Below, in pieces: positions 17,712 to 28,700 of a stretch of DNA of 64,000 nucleotides. The stretch lies in the NCBI GenBank assembly GCA_964392775.1, contig CAYMRD010000003.1:62001-126000 (forward strand). Direction: 5' to 3'. Every line of letters begins with the position of its first letter. Position 1 is the stretch's first letter. Source of the stretch: UKL13-3 sp964392775 (GTDB lineage: Bacteria; Bacteroidota; Bacteroidia; UKL13-3). The position numbers were made by a program, and so were the translations under genes. The notes below the pieces were generated by a model. That model was not told the origin of the DNA and made no database searches. It saw nothing but the letters and a program-made list of their open reading frames with translations.

Positions 17712-18836
17712 ATGCAATTCAAAGATATTTACGGACAGGAAACACTCAAGCAAAAGCTGATTCAAACCGCTAACAGCGGGCGTATCAGTCATGCCCAGTT
17801 GTTTTTAGGGCCCGAAGGTGCGGGTACGTTGCCTTTGGCTATTGCCTATTCGCAGTATATCAATTGCCTGCAACCCACTGATACTGATAGTTGCGGAGTT
17901 TGTTCATCGTGCATAAAGTTTGGCAAACTCGTTCACCCCGATTTGCATTTTACCTTCCCCACCATTGCAGTAGAAAAGAAAAAACTCAGCAATGATTTTA
18001 TCGAAGAGTGGCGGGAAGCCTTGGGCAACAATCCCTACCTTTCGGAATTGCAATGGCTGCTCAAACTCGATGATGAGGGCAAAAAACAGGGAAATATAAC
18101 AGCCGAAGAATGCCGCGATATCATTCGCAAGCTGGGCCTCAAATCATACGAAGCCAAATACAAAACGGTTATCATCTGGCTACCCGAGTATTTGCGACTC
18201 GAAGGAAATATCATCCTGAAACTGCTGGAAGAACCACCTCCGCAAACGTTGATTTTGCTGGTGGCTCAGGATGCGGATAAAGTGATCGCCACCATATTAT
18301 CTCGTACCCAGATTGTTCGCGTTCACCAATTGCAGGATGAAGAAGTTGTAGAGGCTCTTGTTGGCGGTTACCAGATTCCTCAGGCCGAGGCCGAAACCAT
18401 TGCCCGTGTTTCGGAAGGAAACCTGAGCATGGCACTTACATTGATTGAAGCCGGGCGTTCGGATTACCACCAACTGTTTGCCACCTGGATGCGGGCCTGT
18501 TATACCAACAGCGTTGCCGAAGTGGATAGTTGTGTGGCCAAAATAACCGGAACCGGACGAGAATTTATAAAGAGCTTTATCGGATACTCCCTGCACATGC
18601 TGCGGTCGGTGTTTTTATACCATTATGCCGATGCCCGGCTGATTAAGCTAAGTGCTGAGGAAAAAGATTTTATGGTGAAGTTTGCCTTTACCATGGACAA
18701 CCGCAATCTACCTGCTATTGTGAAGGCACTAAACGAAGCCACCTACCATATTGAGCGCAATGCCGACCTTAAGATAACATTTTTGAATCTTTCTTTGTAT
18801 ATTGGCTCCCGTTTGCACAAGGTGCAAAAGGCTTAA
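17712..18836 (+). CDS. holB: DNA polymerase III subunit delta'
   Basis: 374 residues. The clamp-loader fold begins MQFKDIYGQE; the P-loop position reads GPEGAGTLP (33-41) and lacks the lysine needed to bind ATP, as expected for delta' rather than tau/gamma. Four cysteines at 52, 61, 64 and 67 have the C-x8-C-x2-C-x2-C spacing of the clamp-loader zinc module. The subunit acts as the stator of the clamp loader at the replication fork. It is followed by the RicT/PSP1 gene and gldH, a gene order I recall as common in Bacteroidota. Confidence 0.88.
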   Translation: MQFKDIYGQETLKQKLIQTANSGRISHAQLFLGPEGAGTLPLAIAYSQYINCLQPTDTDSCGVCSSCIKFGKLVHPDLHFTFPTIAVEKKKLSNDFIEEWREALGNNPYLSELQWLLKLDDEGKKQGNITAEECRDIIRKLGLKSYEAKYKTVIIWLPEYLRLEGNIILKLLEEPPPQTLILLVAQDADKVIATILSRTQIVRVHQLQDEEVVEALVGGYQIPQAEAETIARVSEGNLSMALTLIEAGRSDYHQLFATWMRACYTNSVAEVDSCVAKITGTGREFIKSFIGYSLHMLRSVFLYHYADARLIKLSAEEKDFMVKFAFTMDNRNLPAIVKALNEATYHIERNADLKITFLNLSLYIGSRLHKVQKA

Positions 18837-18894
18837 TATTGTTTCACTTAAGTTGGTTTACCGATGGTTACCAATTGATAAATATAAATAGATA

Positions 18895-20328
18895 ATGGGA
18901 TGTGGATCAGGAGGAGGTTGCTCGTCAGGTGGATGCAGCACCGGAGGATGTAGTAAACTCAATACGTATGACTGGCTGGGCATGATGGAGATGCCCGCAT
19001 ACATGAAACCCTTTGATGTGGTTGAAGTGCGCTTTAAAGGTACCCGCAAAGAATTTTACAAAAACGTTAACAACCTCGATATCACCTTGGGCGATATGGT
19101 TGTGGTGGAAATGGAAACCGGTTACGATATCGGGCACGTAAGCACCAAAGGCGAGATGTGCAAGTTGCAGTTACGTAAAGCCGGACTCAAAGAAGAAGGT
19201 GAGTTTAGAAAAATTACCCGCAGGGCTAATGATGCGGATGTAAAACGTCATGCCGAAAACAAGGAGCTTGAAGTTCCTACGATGTATAAAGCGCGTAGTA
19301 TTTCAATGGAACTCGGACTTTCGATGAAGTTGAGTGATGTTGAATACCAGGGCGACAGACGTAAAGCAACGTTTTATTATACAGCCGAAGACCGTGTAGA
19401 TTTTAGGGAGCTAATCAAACGTTTGGCCGACTCATTTAAAGTGCGTGTGGAGATGCGTCAAATCGGTTACCGCCAGGAGGCAGGCCGTTTGGGTGCTATC
19501 GGGTCGTGCGGGCGCGAGCTGTGTTGCTCAACCTGGCTTACTGATTTTAAACTGGTACAAACCAGTGCTGCCCGTTACCAAAATCTTTCGTTGAATCCGT
19601 TGAAGCTTTCGGGCCAGTGCGGACGTTTAAAATGTTGTCTCAATTTTGAGCTGGATGCCTACACCGAAGCTTGGAAAGATTTTCCGGAACAAGATTATGT
19701 ACGTTTGGAGTTCAGCAATGGAGCCTACAAATCGGTTAAAACAGATATCCTTAAACGCTTGATGTGGTTTATGCCATTGGATATGAGCGGAGGTGAGTGG
19801 ATCAACCTGCCGGTGAACAAGGTAAAAGAGTATATCGAACAAAATAAACGGGGTGAAAAACCCGAACTCGACTTTAAGAAACCGCTTCCAAAAATCGTTG
19901 AACTTGAGTTCAAAAACGATATGGGTACCGAAAGTCTGACCCGTTTGGATGAGCGCAATAAAAACAAGAACCGCAATAAGAACCGGAACAAAAGCCGCAA
20001 TAAGCCGGGCGACCGTCCAAATAAACCCGAAGGACAATCAACCTCTACAAAACCGCAGGACAGACCACAACGCAACGAACAGCAACCGCGCGAACCAAGA
20101 CCGCAACAGCAAAACCGTCCGCCACGTAACGACCAGCAACCTCGTGAGCAAAGGCCGCCTCAGCAAAACCGTCCACCCCGTAGTGACGATCAGCAGCCTC
20201 GTGACCCTAATAAACCACAACAACAGAACCGGCCGCCACAACAGCGCAACCGACAAGGTAATAACCGACCGAATCGTCCACCGCAAAACAAGCCGGACTC
20301 TAACAACAATCCTCCTCCTCAAGTATAA
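18895..20328 (+). CDS. RicT/YaaT-family PSP1-domain protein with Cys-rich head and basic Asn/Arg/Gln/Pro tail
   Basis: 477 residues. The N-terminus is Gly/Ser/Cys-rich with Cys3, 9, 14 and 19 evenly spaced. The PSP1 core (about 35-265) contains the two cysteine clusters CGRELCCSTW and CGRLKCCLNFE, which in Bacillus RicT take part in [4Fe-4S] binding with RicA and RicF to modulate RNase Y. From about residue 330 the protein becomes a low-complexity tail, first Asn/Lys/Arg repeats (RNKNRNKSRNK) and then Arg/Gln/Pro/Asn repeats, likely disordered and able to bind RNA. Function in Bacteroidota is not established. gldH starts 1 nt after its stop, so the two are translationally linked. Confidence 0.85.
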   Translation: MGCGSGGGCSSGGCSTGGCSKLNTYDWLGMMEMPAYMKPFDVVEVRFKGTRKEFYKNVNNLDITLGDMVVVEMETGYDIGHVSTKGEMCKLQLRKAGLKEEGEFRKITRRANDADVKRHAENKELEVPTMYKARSISMELGLSMKLSDVEYQGDRRKATFYYTAEDRVDFRELIKRLADSFKVRVEMRQIGYRQEAGRLGAIGSCGRELCCSTWLTDFKLVQTSAARYQNLSLNPLKLSGQCGRLKCCLNFELDAYTEAWKDFPEQDYVRLEFSNGAYKSVKTDILKRLMWFMPLDMSGGEWINLPVNKVKEYIEQNKRGEKPELDFKKPLPKIVELEFKNDMGTESLTRLDERNKNKNRNKNRNKSRNKPGDRPNKPEGQSTSTKPQDRPQRNEQQPREPRPQQQNRPPRNDQQPREQRPPQQNRPPRSDDQQPRDPNKPQQQNRPPQQRNRQGNNRPNRPPQNKPDSNNNPPPQV

Positions 20329-20329
20329 T

Positions 20330-20812
20330 ATGAAGTTGACTCATAGGTTTTTACTTTTTACAACAGCATTGTGCTTGGGTTTGATGCTTGTTTCTTGTGA
20401 CCCTGCAAGGATTTATGACGACAATAAACTGATACCGGAAGATGCCTGGTTTTATAAAAATGCCATTCCGTTTGAGGTACAGGTAAAGGATACAACCAAA
20501 CTTTACAATGTGTTTGTAAACGTGCGAATCAGTTCCGACTACAAATACAGTAATTTGTTTATGTGGGTGAACACCACCAATCCCGATAAAAAAACAGACC
20601 AGCGCAGGGTAGAAGTTAAGTTGGCTGACGAAACGGGTAAATGGCTGGGTAAAGGATTGGGGGATATTTACGATTATCAGTTTCCGGTGTTTCAGCGCAT
20701 CAAGTTTCCCAATAGTGGGTTTTACCGTTTTGAGCTGGAACAAAATATGCGTGAAGATACGTTGATGGCTGTAAAGGCTGTGGGAATACGGATTGAAGAA
20801 GCCGCACAATAA
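20330..20812 (+). CDS. gldH: Gliding motility lipoprotein GldH
   Basis: 160 residues with a signal peptide and lipobox LVSC (Cys after residue 20), followed by DPARIYDDNKLIPEDAWFY, a typical GldH start, and a beta-rich domain. A longer open frame begins at 19949 but it is only the third-frame shadow of the RicT tail; the ATG at 20330, with the signal peptide, is the real start. In Flavobacterium johnsoniae GldH is required for gliding and works with the T9SS machinery at the cell envelope. Many non-gliding Bacteroidota also keep it, so motility is not proven here. Confidence 0.85.
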   Translation: MKLTHRFLLFTTALCLGLMLVSCDPARIYDDNKLIPEDAWFYKNAIPFEVQVKDTTKLYNVFVNVRISSDYKYSNLFMWVNTTNPDKKTDQRRVEVKLADETGKWLGKGLGDIYDYQFPVFQRIKFPNSGFYRFELEQNMREDTLMAVKAVGIRIEEAAQ

Positions 20813-20927
20813 TTTTTACACGTTCAAAAACGGATCAAACTTTCGGTCGTATCCAATGGTGGCGGGTTGTTCATGCCTCGGATTAATTGACCCATTCTTA
20901 CTCTTCACACGGCTAAAAACACTTGCC

Positions 20928-20958
20928 TTTGGGCATTAGCCCTAAACACCTATTTTCG
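20928..20958 (+). promoter_or_regulatory. Promoter of the CLC gene
   Basis: TTTG (20928-20931), 19 nt, TATTTTCG (20951-20958). Spacing matches the Bacteroidota consensus and the -7 box has one mismatch. The ATG is at 20978. Confidence 0.55.
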
Positions 20959-20977
20959 TTCACAAGAACTGAATAAG

Positions 20978-22771
20978 ATGTACAAAAAACTTCGCATTCA
21001 TACCAAGCTGCTGATTTACCATTTTACCAAACAAAGGCATAAGTATATCAGCGATAAAAACTTCCTGATCATTGCCGCTATCTGGGTGGGGATATTGGCC
21101 GGGGTTGCTGCTGTACTGCTTAAAACAAGTGTTCACCTGTTGCAACAAACTTTGGAAGGCGGCTTTAATATCCGTTACGCAAACTACCTCTACCTCATTT
21201 ATCCTTTAATCGGTATCGTATTAAGTGTTGTGTACGTGCAACTGTTTCACCGTAAAGTTGTTTACGACAAAGGTCTCAGCAGCATCATTTATGCCATCAA
21301 TAAAAAGTTCTCTAATATTGAACTGCATAAAACCTATTCGCACTTAATGACGAGTGTATTCACGGTAGGCTTCGGAGGTTCATCGGGACTGGAAGCACCA
21401 ATTGCCGTAACAGGTTCGGCCCTTGGCAGCAATACTGCAAAAAACCTGCTGATGAGCAAATCAGACCGCACATTGCTGCTTGCAAGCGGAGCCGCTGCCG
21501 GTATATCAGCCATTTTCGACAGTCCCATTGCAGGTGTGGTATTTGCCTTTGAGGTTCTACTTACCGAAGTTTCAATCCCGGCTTTTATTCCCTTACTGAT
21601 TGCATCGGCAACGGGAGCAGTGATATCAAAACTGTTCAGTGATCATAAATTATTTTACCTCGTCACCGATTCATGGAGCCTGAATGCTATTCCATTTTAC
21701 GCTTTATTGGGTGCCTTGTGCGGGTTTGTATCAACGTATATGATACGCACCTCCCTCAAAACCGAAGGGTACTTTCACAAACATAAAAATCCTTATGCCA
21801 AAGCAATAGCCGGAGGCATCGCATTGGGTGTACTCATCTTTGTGTTTCCACCTTTGTATGGTGAAGGGTATGGGCTTGTCAATAAACTAATGGCAGGCGA
21901 GTTTGGCAATTTGTTTAACAACAGTCTGTTTTTTGATTATAAAGACAATACATGGTTTGTACTTGGATTTACAGCTGCCATCATTCTGTTAAAAGTTGTG
22001 GCAACCTCCATCACCCTGGGAGCCGGAGGCAATGGCGGTATCTTCGGACCTTCTCTTTTTACAGGATCCCTGCTTGGTTTTTTCTTTTCGCATGCCATTA
22101 ACTTTTCACAAATCACAACCCTAAACGAACGGAATTTTATTGCGGTAGCTATGGGTGGTTTAATCAGTGGAGTGCTGCACGCACCTCTTACCGGTATCTT
22201 TTTGATTGCCGAAATTACGGGTGGTTATGCCCTGTTCATTCCATTGATGATTGTGTCGGCCATATCGTATTTCATCACCCGGTATTACGAGAGTAATTCC
22301 ATCTACACCAAAACACTGATTGAACGCGGATTTATCACCAAAGATAAAGATGCTGCCCTGCTCAGTGAGTTAAGCATTTCCAATTTGGTTGAAACGGATT
22401 TTTCAATGGTATACCCTCAGCAAACCTTGCGTGAGCTGGTGGATATTATTTCCAAATCATCGCGAAATATTTTTCCGGTGATCAATCAAAAAAACCAGCT
22501 TGTGGGTATTATTGCGCTGGATGATATACGTGAAGTGATGTTCAAAGAATCATTGTACGACACAACCTCGGTTAAGGATTTGATGAGCATTCCGAAGGTT
22601 ACAGCCATGAGCACCGACCGCATGGAGCAAGTAATGCAACACTTCGAAACCCATGAAATTTGGTATATGCCGATAGTAGAAAGCAACAATGAATATGTTG
22701 GATTTATATCCAAAACGGCTGTGCTGCACCAATACCGTGAGCGCATCATTGAAGCCACCGAAAATATTTAG
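20978..22771 (+). CDS. CLC-family chloride channel/antiporter with C-terminal CBS pair
   Basis: 597 residues. The CLC membrane domain spans about 25-440 with the selectivity motifs GSSGLEAP at 134-141 (gating Glu139 present, Gly of the usual GxExGP-type motif changed to Ala) and GGNGGIFGPSL near 350. Two CBS domains follow (about 455-597), which in other CLC proteins bind adenine nucleotides and regulate gating. The gating glutamate is compatible with a proton-coupled chloride exchanger. Inner membrane. Its TAG stop overlaps the stop of the convergent PKD gene by 4 nt. Confidence 0.9.
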   Translation: MYKKLRIHTKLLIYHFTKQRHKYISDKNFLIIAAIWVGILAGVAAVLLKTSVHLLQQTLEGGFNIRYANYLYLIYPLIGIVLSVVYVQLFHRKVVYDKGLSSIIYAINKKFSNIELHKTYSHLMTSVFTVGFGGSSGLEAPIAVTGSALGSNTAKNLLMSKSDRTLLLASGAAAGISAIFDSPIAGVVFAFEVLLTEVSIPAFIPLLIASATGAVISKLFSDHKLFYLVTDSWSLNAIPFYALLGALCGFVSTYMIRTSLKTEGYFHKHKNPYAKAIAGGIALGVLIFVFPPLYGEGYGLVNKLMAGEFGNLFNNSLFFDYKDNTWFVLGFTAAIILLKVVATSITLGAGGNGGIFGPSLFTGSLLGFFFSHAINFSQITTLNERNFIAVAMGGLISGVLHAPLTGIFLIAEITGGYALFIPLMIVSAISYFITRYYESNSIYTKTLIERGFITKDKDAALLSELSISNLVETDFSMVYPQQTLRELVDIISKSSRNIFPVINQKNQLVGIIALDDIREVMFKESLYDTTSVKDLMSIPKVTAMSTDRMEQVMQHFETHEIWYMPIVESNNEYVGFISKTAVLHQYRERIIEATENI

Positions 22772-25700
22772 CGCAACAAGGTTACTGTTCCCTTTTCGCT
22801 AAAGTCGATATTCCCTACATACTTCCCTTGCACCACCCATACGTATGTATCCGGTGTGGCTGCATCTCCGGCAAAAATACCATCCCATCCTTCATCAATA
22901 TTAGTGGTTGAAAACACTTTTTGTCCCCAGCGGTTGTATATCTCAAACAGATAATCATCACTGAGCACACCTTGCAAATACGGCTTAAATGAATCGTTTG
23001 TTCCATCGCCATTGGGTGTAAAGGCATTGCTGATATAGGTCTTTCCGCCCTTAATAACGCTAATCAGTTGCGGACGTTCCAGTGTATCCGAACAACCTTT
23101 ATCCGTAAGGGCAATCAGTGTTACCGTAAATTGCCCTTCGACAGGGAAAGTATAAGAAGTGTTTTGTGCCGTATCGGTAAAATAGTTGACTTCATCCAAA
23201 TCAATACGCCATTTCCACTTTACCGCATCTGTAGAAATATCGGTGAGCGAAACCGTTGAGTTGGGCAAAATCAAACGTGTTGGTGTGGCAAAAAAGTTCG
23301 CTCTTGGCAAAGCAAACACTTCTACGATTTCATCTTTCCTCATTTGCTGTACACCGCCCGGGCCGGAGGAACGCAAAAACGCTCCGTATTTACCCGGATA
23401 CTTAAACGTGATCACCGGATCTTTATCGGTTGAGTGTTGCCCGTCATCAAAGGTCCACTCATAATAATCCGAAAACTGTGACTGATTGGTAAACTGAACA
23501 GTGAGCGGAGAACATCCGAATGGCGGATCTACCGTAAAATCGGGAACCGGAGGATGCGGGCGAATACGGATGGTTTGAATGGACGTATCTGAGCAATTAT
23601 GAATAGAAGTGGTAATCAGTTGCACCTGAAAATTTCCGGAGTCAGAAAATGTATGAGAAGGTTCATGCACAAATGATGTATTGCTACCCGATTCCGGATC
23701 ACCAAAATTCCACACATAAGACAGGATACCATTGCTGATGAAGGACAAGTTGCGGAAATTGATGCTTGAATTAGGCATAGCCGCATCAGGTGGTGAGTAC
23801 AGGAAATTAGCAGAAGGCACCTCATATACTTCTACTGCATTCAAGCCGTAAGCCGTATCGGAACAGCCATAGTTGTCATAGGCTATCTGCTTCACATCAT
23901 AGCTTCCGGTTTGGGTATACGCATGTTGAGGTGTGGTTTGAGAAGAACCCGTTCCATCACCAAATATCCAAAAATGACTTTGTGCATTGCGGGACTGGTT
24001 GGTGAAGGCCACCGTTAAGTTGGAACAACTGGATGCTCCGTTTGAAGTAAAACCTGCCTTTACAATAGGATGCACAAGTACGGGCTTGACAATGCTATCG
24101 CGGCATCCATGACTGGTTACAGCCACTAACTTTAGTTGGTGAGTGGTATCGGCTGAAAGAGCAGTTCGGAAATACAATAAAGGAGCAAACTGGTTACTTA
24201 AAGTTTGAGAACCCAAGCGCCACGAATAAGATGTGGCGCCCACCGATCCATTATTGGTAGTATACTCAGCCGTATCGCAGTTGAATGTTTTATTGGCCGT
24301 GAAGTTTGCCAGCGGTAATGGATACACTGTAACCACTTGTTTGGCGGTATCAAGGCATCCGCTTGCCGAGTAAGCCGAAAGTGTAACCGTATAATTTTGG
24401 TTGGCCAGTGCCACCGGATTGGTAAACACCTTGGTTGGATTCACGCCCACATCGGTTGTACCATCACCAAAATCCCATTCAAAACGAGAGGCTCGTTGTG
24501 AAGTATTGTTAAACACCACACCATGTGGCGTACAGGCTGCTGTTACATTAGCAAATCCTGCTACAGGAGTTGGATTTACTTTGATGGTTTTGTAAACGGT
24601 ATCGCGGCATCCCTGAGGTGATGAAGCGATTAACCGCGTGGTATATATCGTATCGCGGGTAGACGGACCTGTATACGCTACAACCGGATTAACGGCTGAT
24701 GAAGTAGTTCCATTGCCAAAATTCCAAGCCAACGAGGATGCTCCCTGTGAAGCATTAAAAAACAAAATCGTACCCGGATTACAGGTAGAGTCGGCCGAAC
24801 TCAATAACCCTGCAATCGGAATAGACCGGGCAGTAATTACTTTGCGGACAGTATCGCTCACACATCCAAATGCCGATTGGGTAACCAGCGTTGCGGTATA
24901 CAATGAATCGTTTAATGGATACGATTGATAGGTATGGTTGGAAGAAGTGCCTTGTGCTGATTGTCCATCTCCAAAAGACCAATTGTATACTGTACTTATT
25001 TGCGATGTGCTGTTAAACGTAACATCAAACGGCCCGCAACCTTCATTGCGGTTGGTGGTAAACGATGCAACAGGCTTGGGTTTAACCGTGATGGTATGTA
25101 TGGCAGTATCGCGGCAACCATGCTCGCTGGCTGCCATTAATTTTACCTTGTACACGGTATCAGTTAAGCCCAGATTATTAAACACTGATTGCGGTTGGGC
25201 TTGTACGCTGCTAAATCCATTGGCAAAATCCCATACAAAACTCATGATGGCAATTGTGCCGGTATCAAACGGAGTAGATGTATTGGTAAACTGAACAGAC
25301 AACGGTCCGCAATCAACCGAATCGGAAACGGTAAACACCGCAGCCGGTTTCGGAAATACACGAACACTGCTTGTCATCGTATCTGAACAACCAAACTGAC
25401 TGAAGGCAATCAGGCTCAAATTGTAGAGTGTGTCTTTGGTAGCATTAGACATCAACACCACATTGGGTTGACGGGCGGTATCGGTTTGCCCGTTGCCAAA
25501 ATCCCAGTGGAAGGTCATGCCATTGCTACCCGAAAAATCGGCAGCCGACTGGTTGGTGAACGTTAACGGCAACGGACCGCAACCTTCAACCACATTGGAT
25601 GTATAATTGGCAATCGGTAAAGGATATACTAAGGCTGTACGCTTGGCCGTATCCATACATCCAAAAGGAGAATACGCCCTGAGTGTAACTGTATAATTGG

Positions 25701-28700
25701 TATTGGTTAGTTGCGCATTGCTTTCAAATGTTTTAGCCGGATGGGTTGTGGTATCGGTTGTGCCATCCCCAAAATCCCATTCGTAGGTTGCTCCACGTAA
25801 CGAAGTGTTCAGGATATTAGCCGCAAGAGGCGTACAACCCGGAGTGATAGCAGCAAAACTTGCATCGGGAACAGGTTGCACATTGATGGTCTTATAGGCT
25901 GTGTCTTTACACGATCCGGGTGACGTAATAATTAACCGGGTGGTATACGAGGTATCGGTTGCAAGTGGTCCGCTAAAGGTAGTTACAGGATTACTGCCCG
26001 TTGCGGTATTTCCGTTGCCAAAATCCCAGCTATTGGACGAACCTCCCTGCGAAGCATTAAAAAACGAAACACTTCCCGGATTACAAACCGTATCGGCAGA
26101 TGTGCCAAAATCGGCTATGGGCAGGTAACGCGCGGTAATCACCTTGCGTGCTGTATCACTCACACAACCGAAAGCCGATTGCGTAACCAGTGATGCCGTA
26201 TACAACGAATCGGTTAACGGATACGACTGATAGGTATGGATGGCTGATGTGCCTTGTGCCGATTGTCCGTCACCAAAGTTCCAGTTGAGTACACTGCTTA
26301 TTTGAGAGGTACTGTTAAAGGTAATATCAAACGGCCCGCAACCTTCATTGCTGTTTGTGGTAAACGATGCAGTTGGTTTGGGTTTTACCGTTATGGCATG
26401 TATTGCAGTATCACGGCAGCCATGCTCGCTTGCAGCAATTAATTTCACATTGTATACCGTATCGGTCAGCGACAGGTTGTTAAACACCGAATGCGGTTGG
26501 GGTTGTACGCTGCTGAATCCATTGGCAAAATCCCATACAAAACTCATGATGGCAATTGTGCCGGTATCAAACGGAGTAGATGTATTGGTAAACTGAACAG
26601 ACAACGGTCCGCAATCAACCGAATCGGAAACGGTAAACACCGCAGCCGGTTTCGGAAATACACGAACACTGCTTGTCATCGTATCTGAACAACCAAACTG
26701 ACTGAAGGCAATCAGGCTCAAATTGTAGAGTGTGTCTTTGGTAGCATTAGACATCAACACCACATTGGGTTGACGGGCGGTATCGGTTTGCCCGTTGCCA
26801 AAATCCCAGTGGAAGGTCATGCCATTGCTACCCGAAAAATCGGCAGCCGACTGGTTGGTAAATGTTAACGGCAGCGGACCGCAACCTTCACTTACCGATG
26901 TGGCAAAAAAGGCCGTTGGTTGCGGATACACGGTTACTAAATGTTTTGCGGTATCGCTGCATCCGCTTTGGGTATACGAGCGCAGTGTAACCATAAATTG
27001 CTGGTTGGCCAGTTGTGTACCATTCACAAAAACTTTGGAAGGATGCAAGGTGGTATCGGTAGCTCCATCACCAAAATCCCATTGCTGACTTACTGCCCTC
27101 AATGATGTATTGTTAAACACAACAGGTAATGGCGTACATCCCGGAGTAACCGCATTAAACGAAACATCGGGAAGCGGATTTACCTTAACCGTTTTGTAGG
27201 CGGTATCGCGGCAGGTATATGGTGTTACCACAACCAACCGTATGGTGTAAGTGGTATCGCTATCGGGTAAGCCTGTATAAGAAGCTACCGGATTAATAGC
27301 TGTTGATGTTTGTCCGTTTCCAAAATTCCATTGATTGGTAATTCCTCCAATACTTTGATTGGTGAAGGATACCGAACCCGCACTGCAAATTGAATCGGAA
27401 CCCGGTACAAAATCGGCAACAGGTAAGTACCGTGTGACAATATTGGTAAACACCGTATCACTCAAACAACCATGAACCGACTCTACCGATAAGCGGGCTG
27501 TAAACACCGAGTCGGCCAGCGGGTAGGATTGAAACACATGCAACGGATGAGGTTGATGTGAGGTATCACCATCTCCAAACGACCAGTGATAAGTTGATGC
27601 CAGTTGCGTATTGGATGTAAACTGAACAGGCAACGGACCACAGCCCTGCGAAATATTATTATTGAAAGCTGCAACCGGTAACGGATGGGCTGTAACCTGT
27701 TTGGTTACCGTATCTTTACAACCATGCTCGCTGGTTGCAAACAATGTAACCGTATACGCGCTATCGGCCAATGGTTTGGAGATATACTGACCAAACGCAT
27801 CCTGTGTGATATTGCCGAAACCATTGCCAAGGTTCCATACAAAACTCATGATGGAAATATCGCCCGTATCATACGGAACAGATGTATTGGTGAACAAAGC
27901 GTTAAACGGTGTGCAGCCGTTGTTTTGCGGCATCACAAAATCTGCTTTGGGTTTAGGGTATACCCTTATGTTTTCATAAGCTGTATCACGGCAACTGTGT
28001 TCACTGAATGCAATTAACCTTACTTCGTACACGGTGTCTTTTGTGAGGTTGGCTATAAATGTTTGTGAAGGCGAAACAGCAGCGGTACTTGCTCCATTGC
28101 CAAAATTCCAGTCAAAACTCATGATGCTGATACTTCCGGTATCATTAGGCACAGAGCTATTTGTAAATGAAACTGGCAACGGACCACATCCATCAGTATG
28201 ATTGGTGGTAAACGATGAACGCGGATTGGGATACACCCGGATGATTTGTTCTGATGTATCCCTGCAACCAAATGTAGAAGCAGCAATCAACCTAACGGTA
28301 TAAAGTGTATCCTGTATAGATGCGGCAGTAAAGGTTTGTACCGTATCCTGACTTGAGGCTGTTTGCCCATTTCCAAAATCCCACGCAAACAACATATCGG
28401 CAATGGTTCCTCCAAACTTATGGATGGAAGCATTGGTAAAAGCCACAGGCAGCGGCCCACAACCGGACTGTACATCAGAACTGAAACTACTCACCGGTTG
28501 CGGGAATACCCTGATTGTTTTAGATATGGAATCCTTACATCCCGGACCATTAAAAGCAATGAGTTTCACACTGTACAAACTATCATTGAGTGCCGAAGGC
28601 TGGTATATGGTTTGGGTATCGGTTGCAGTTGTTTGCACACCATTTCCCAGATTCCATTGATAGGATGTAGCACCTGTACTCGCATTGATAAAGTTAACCT

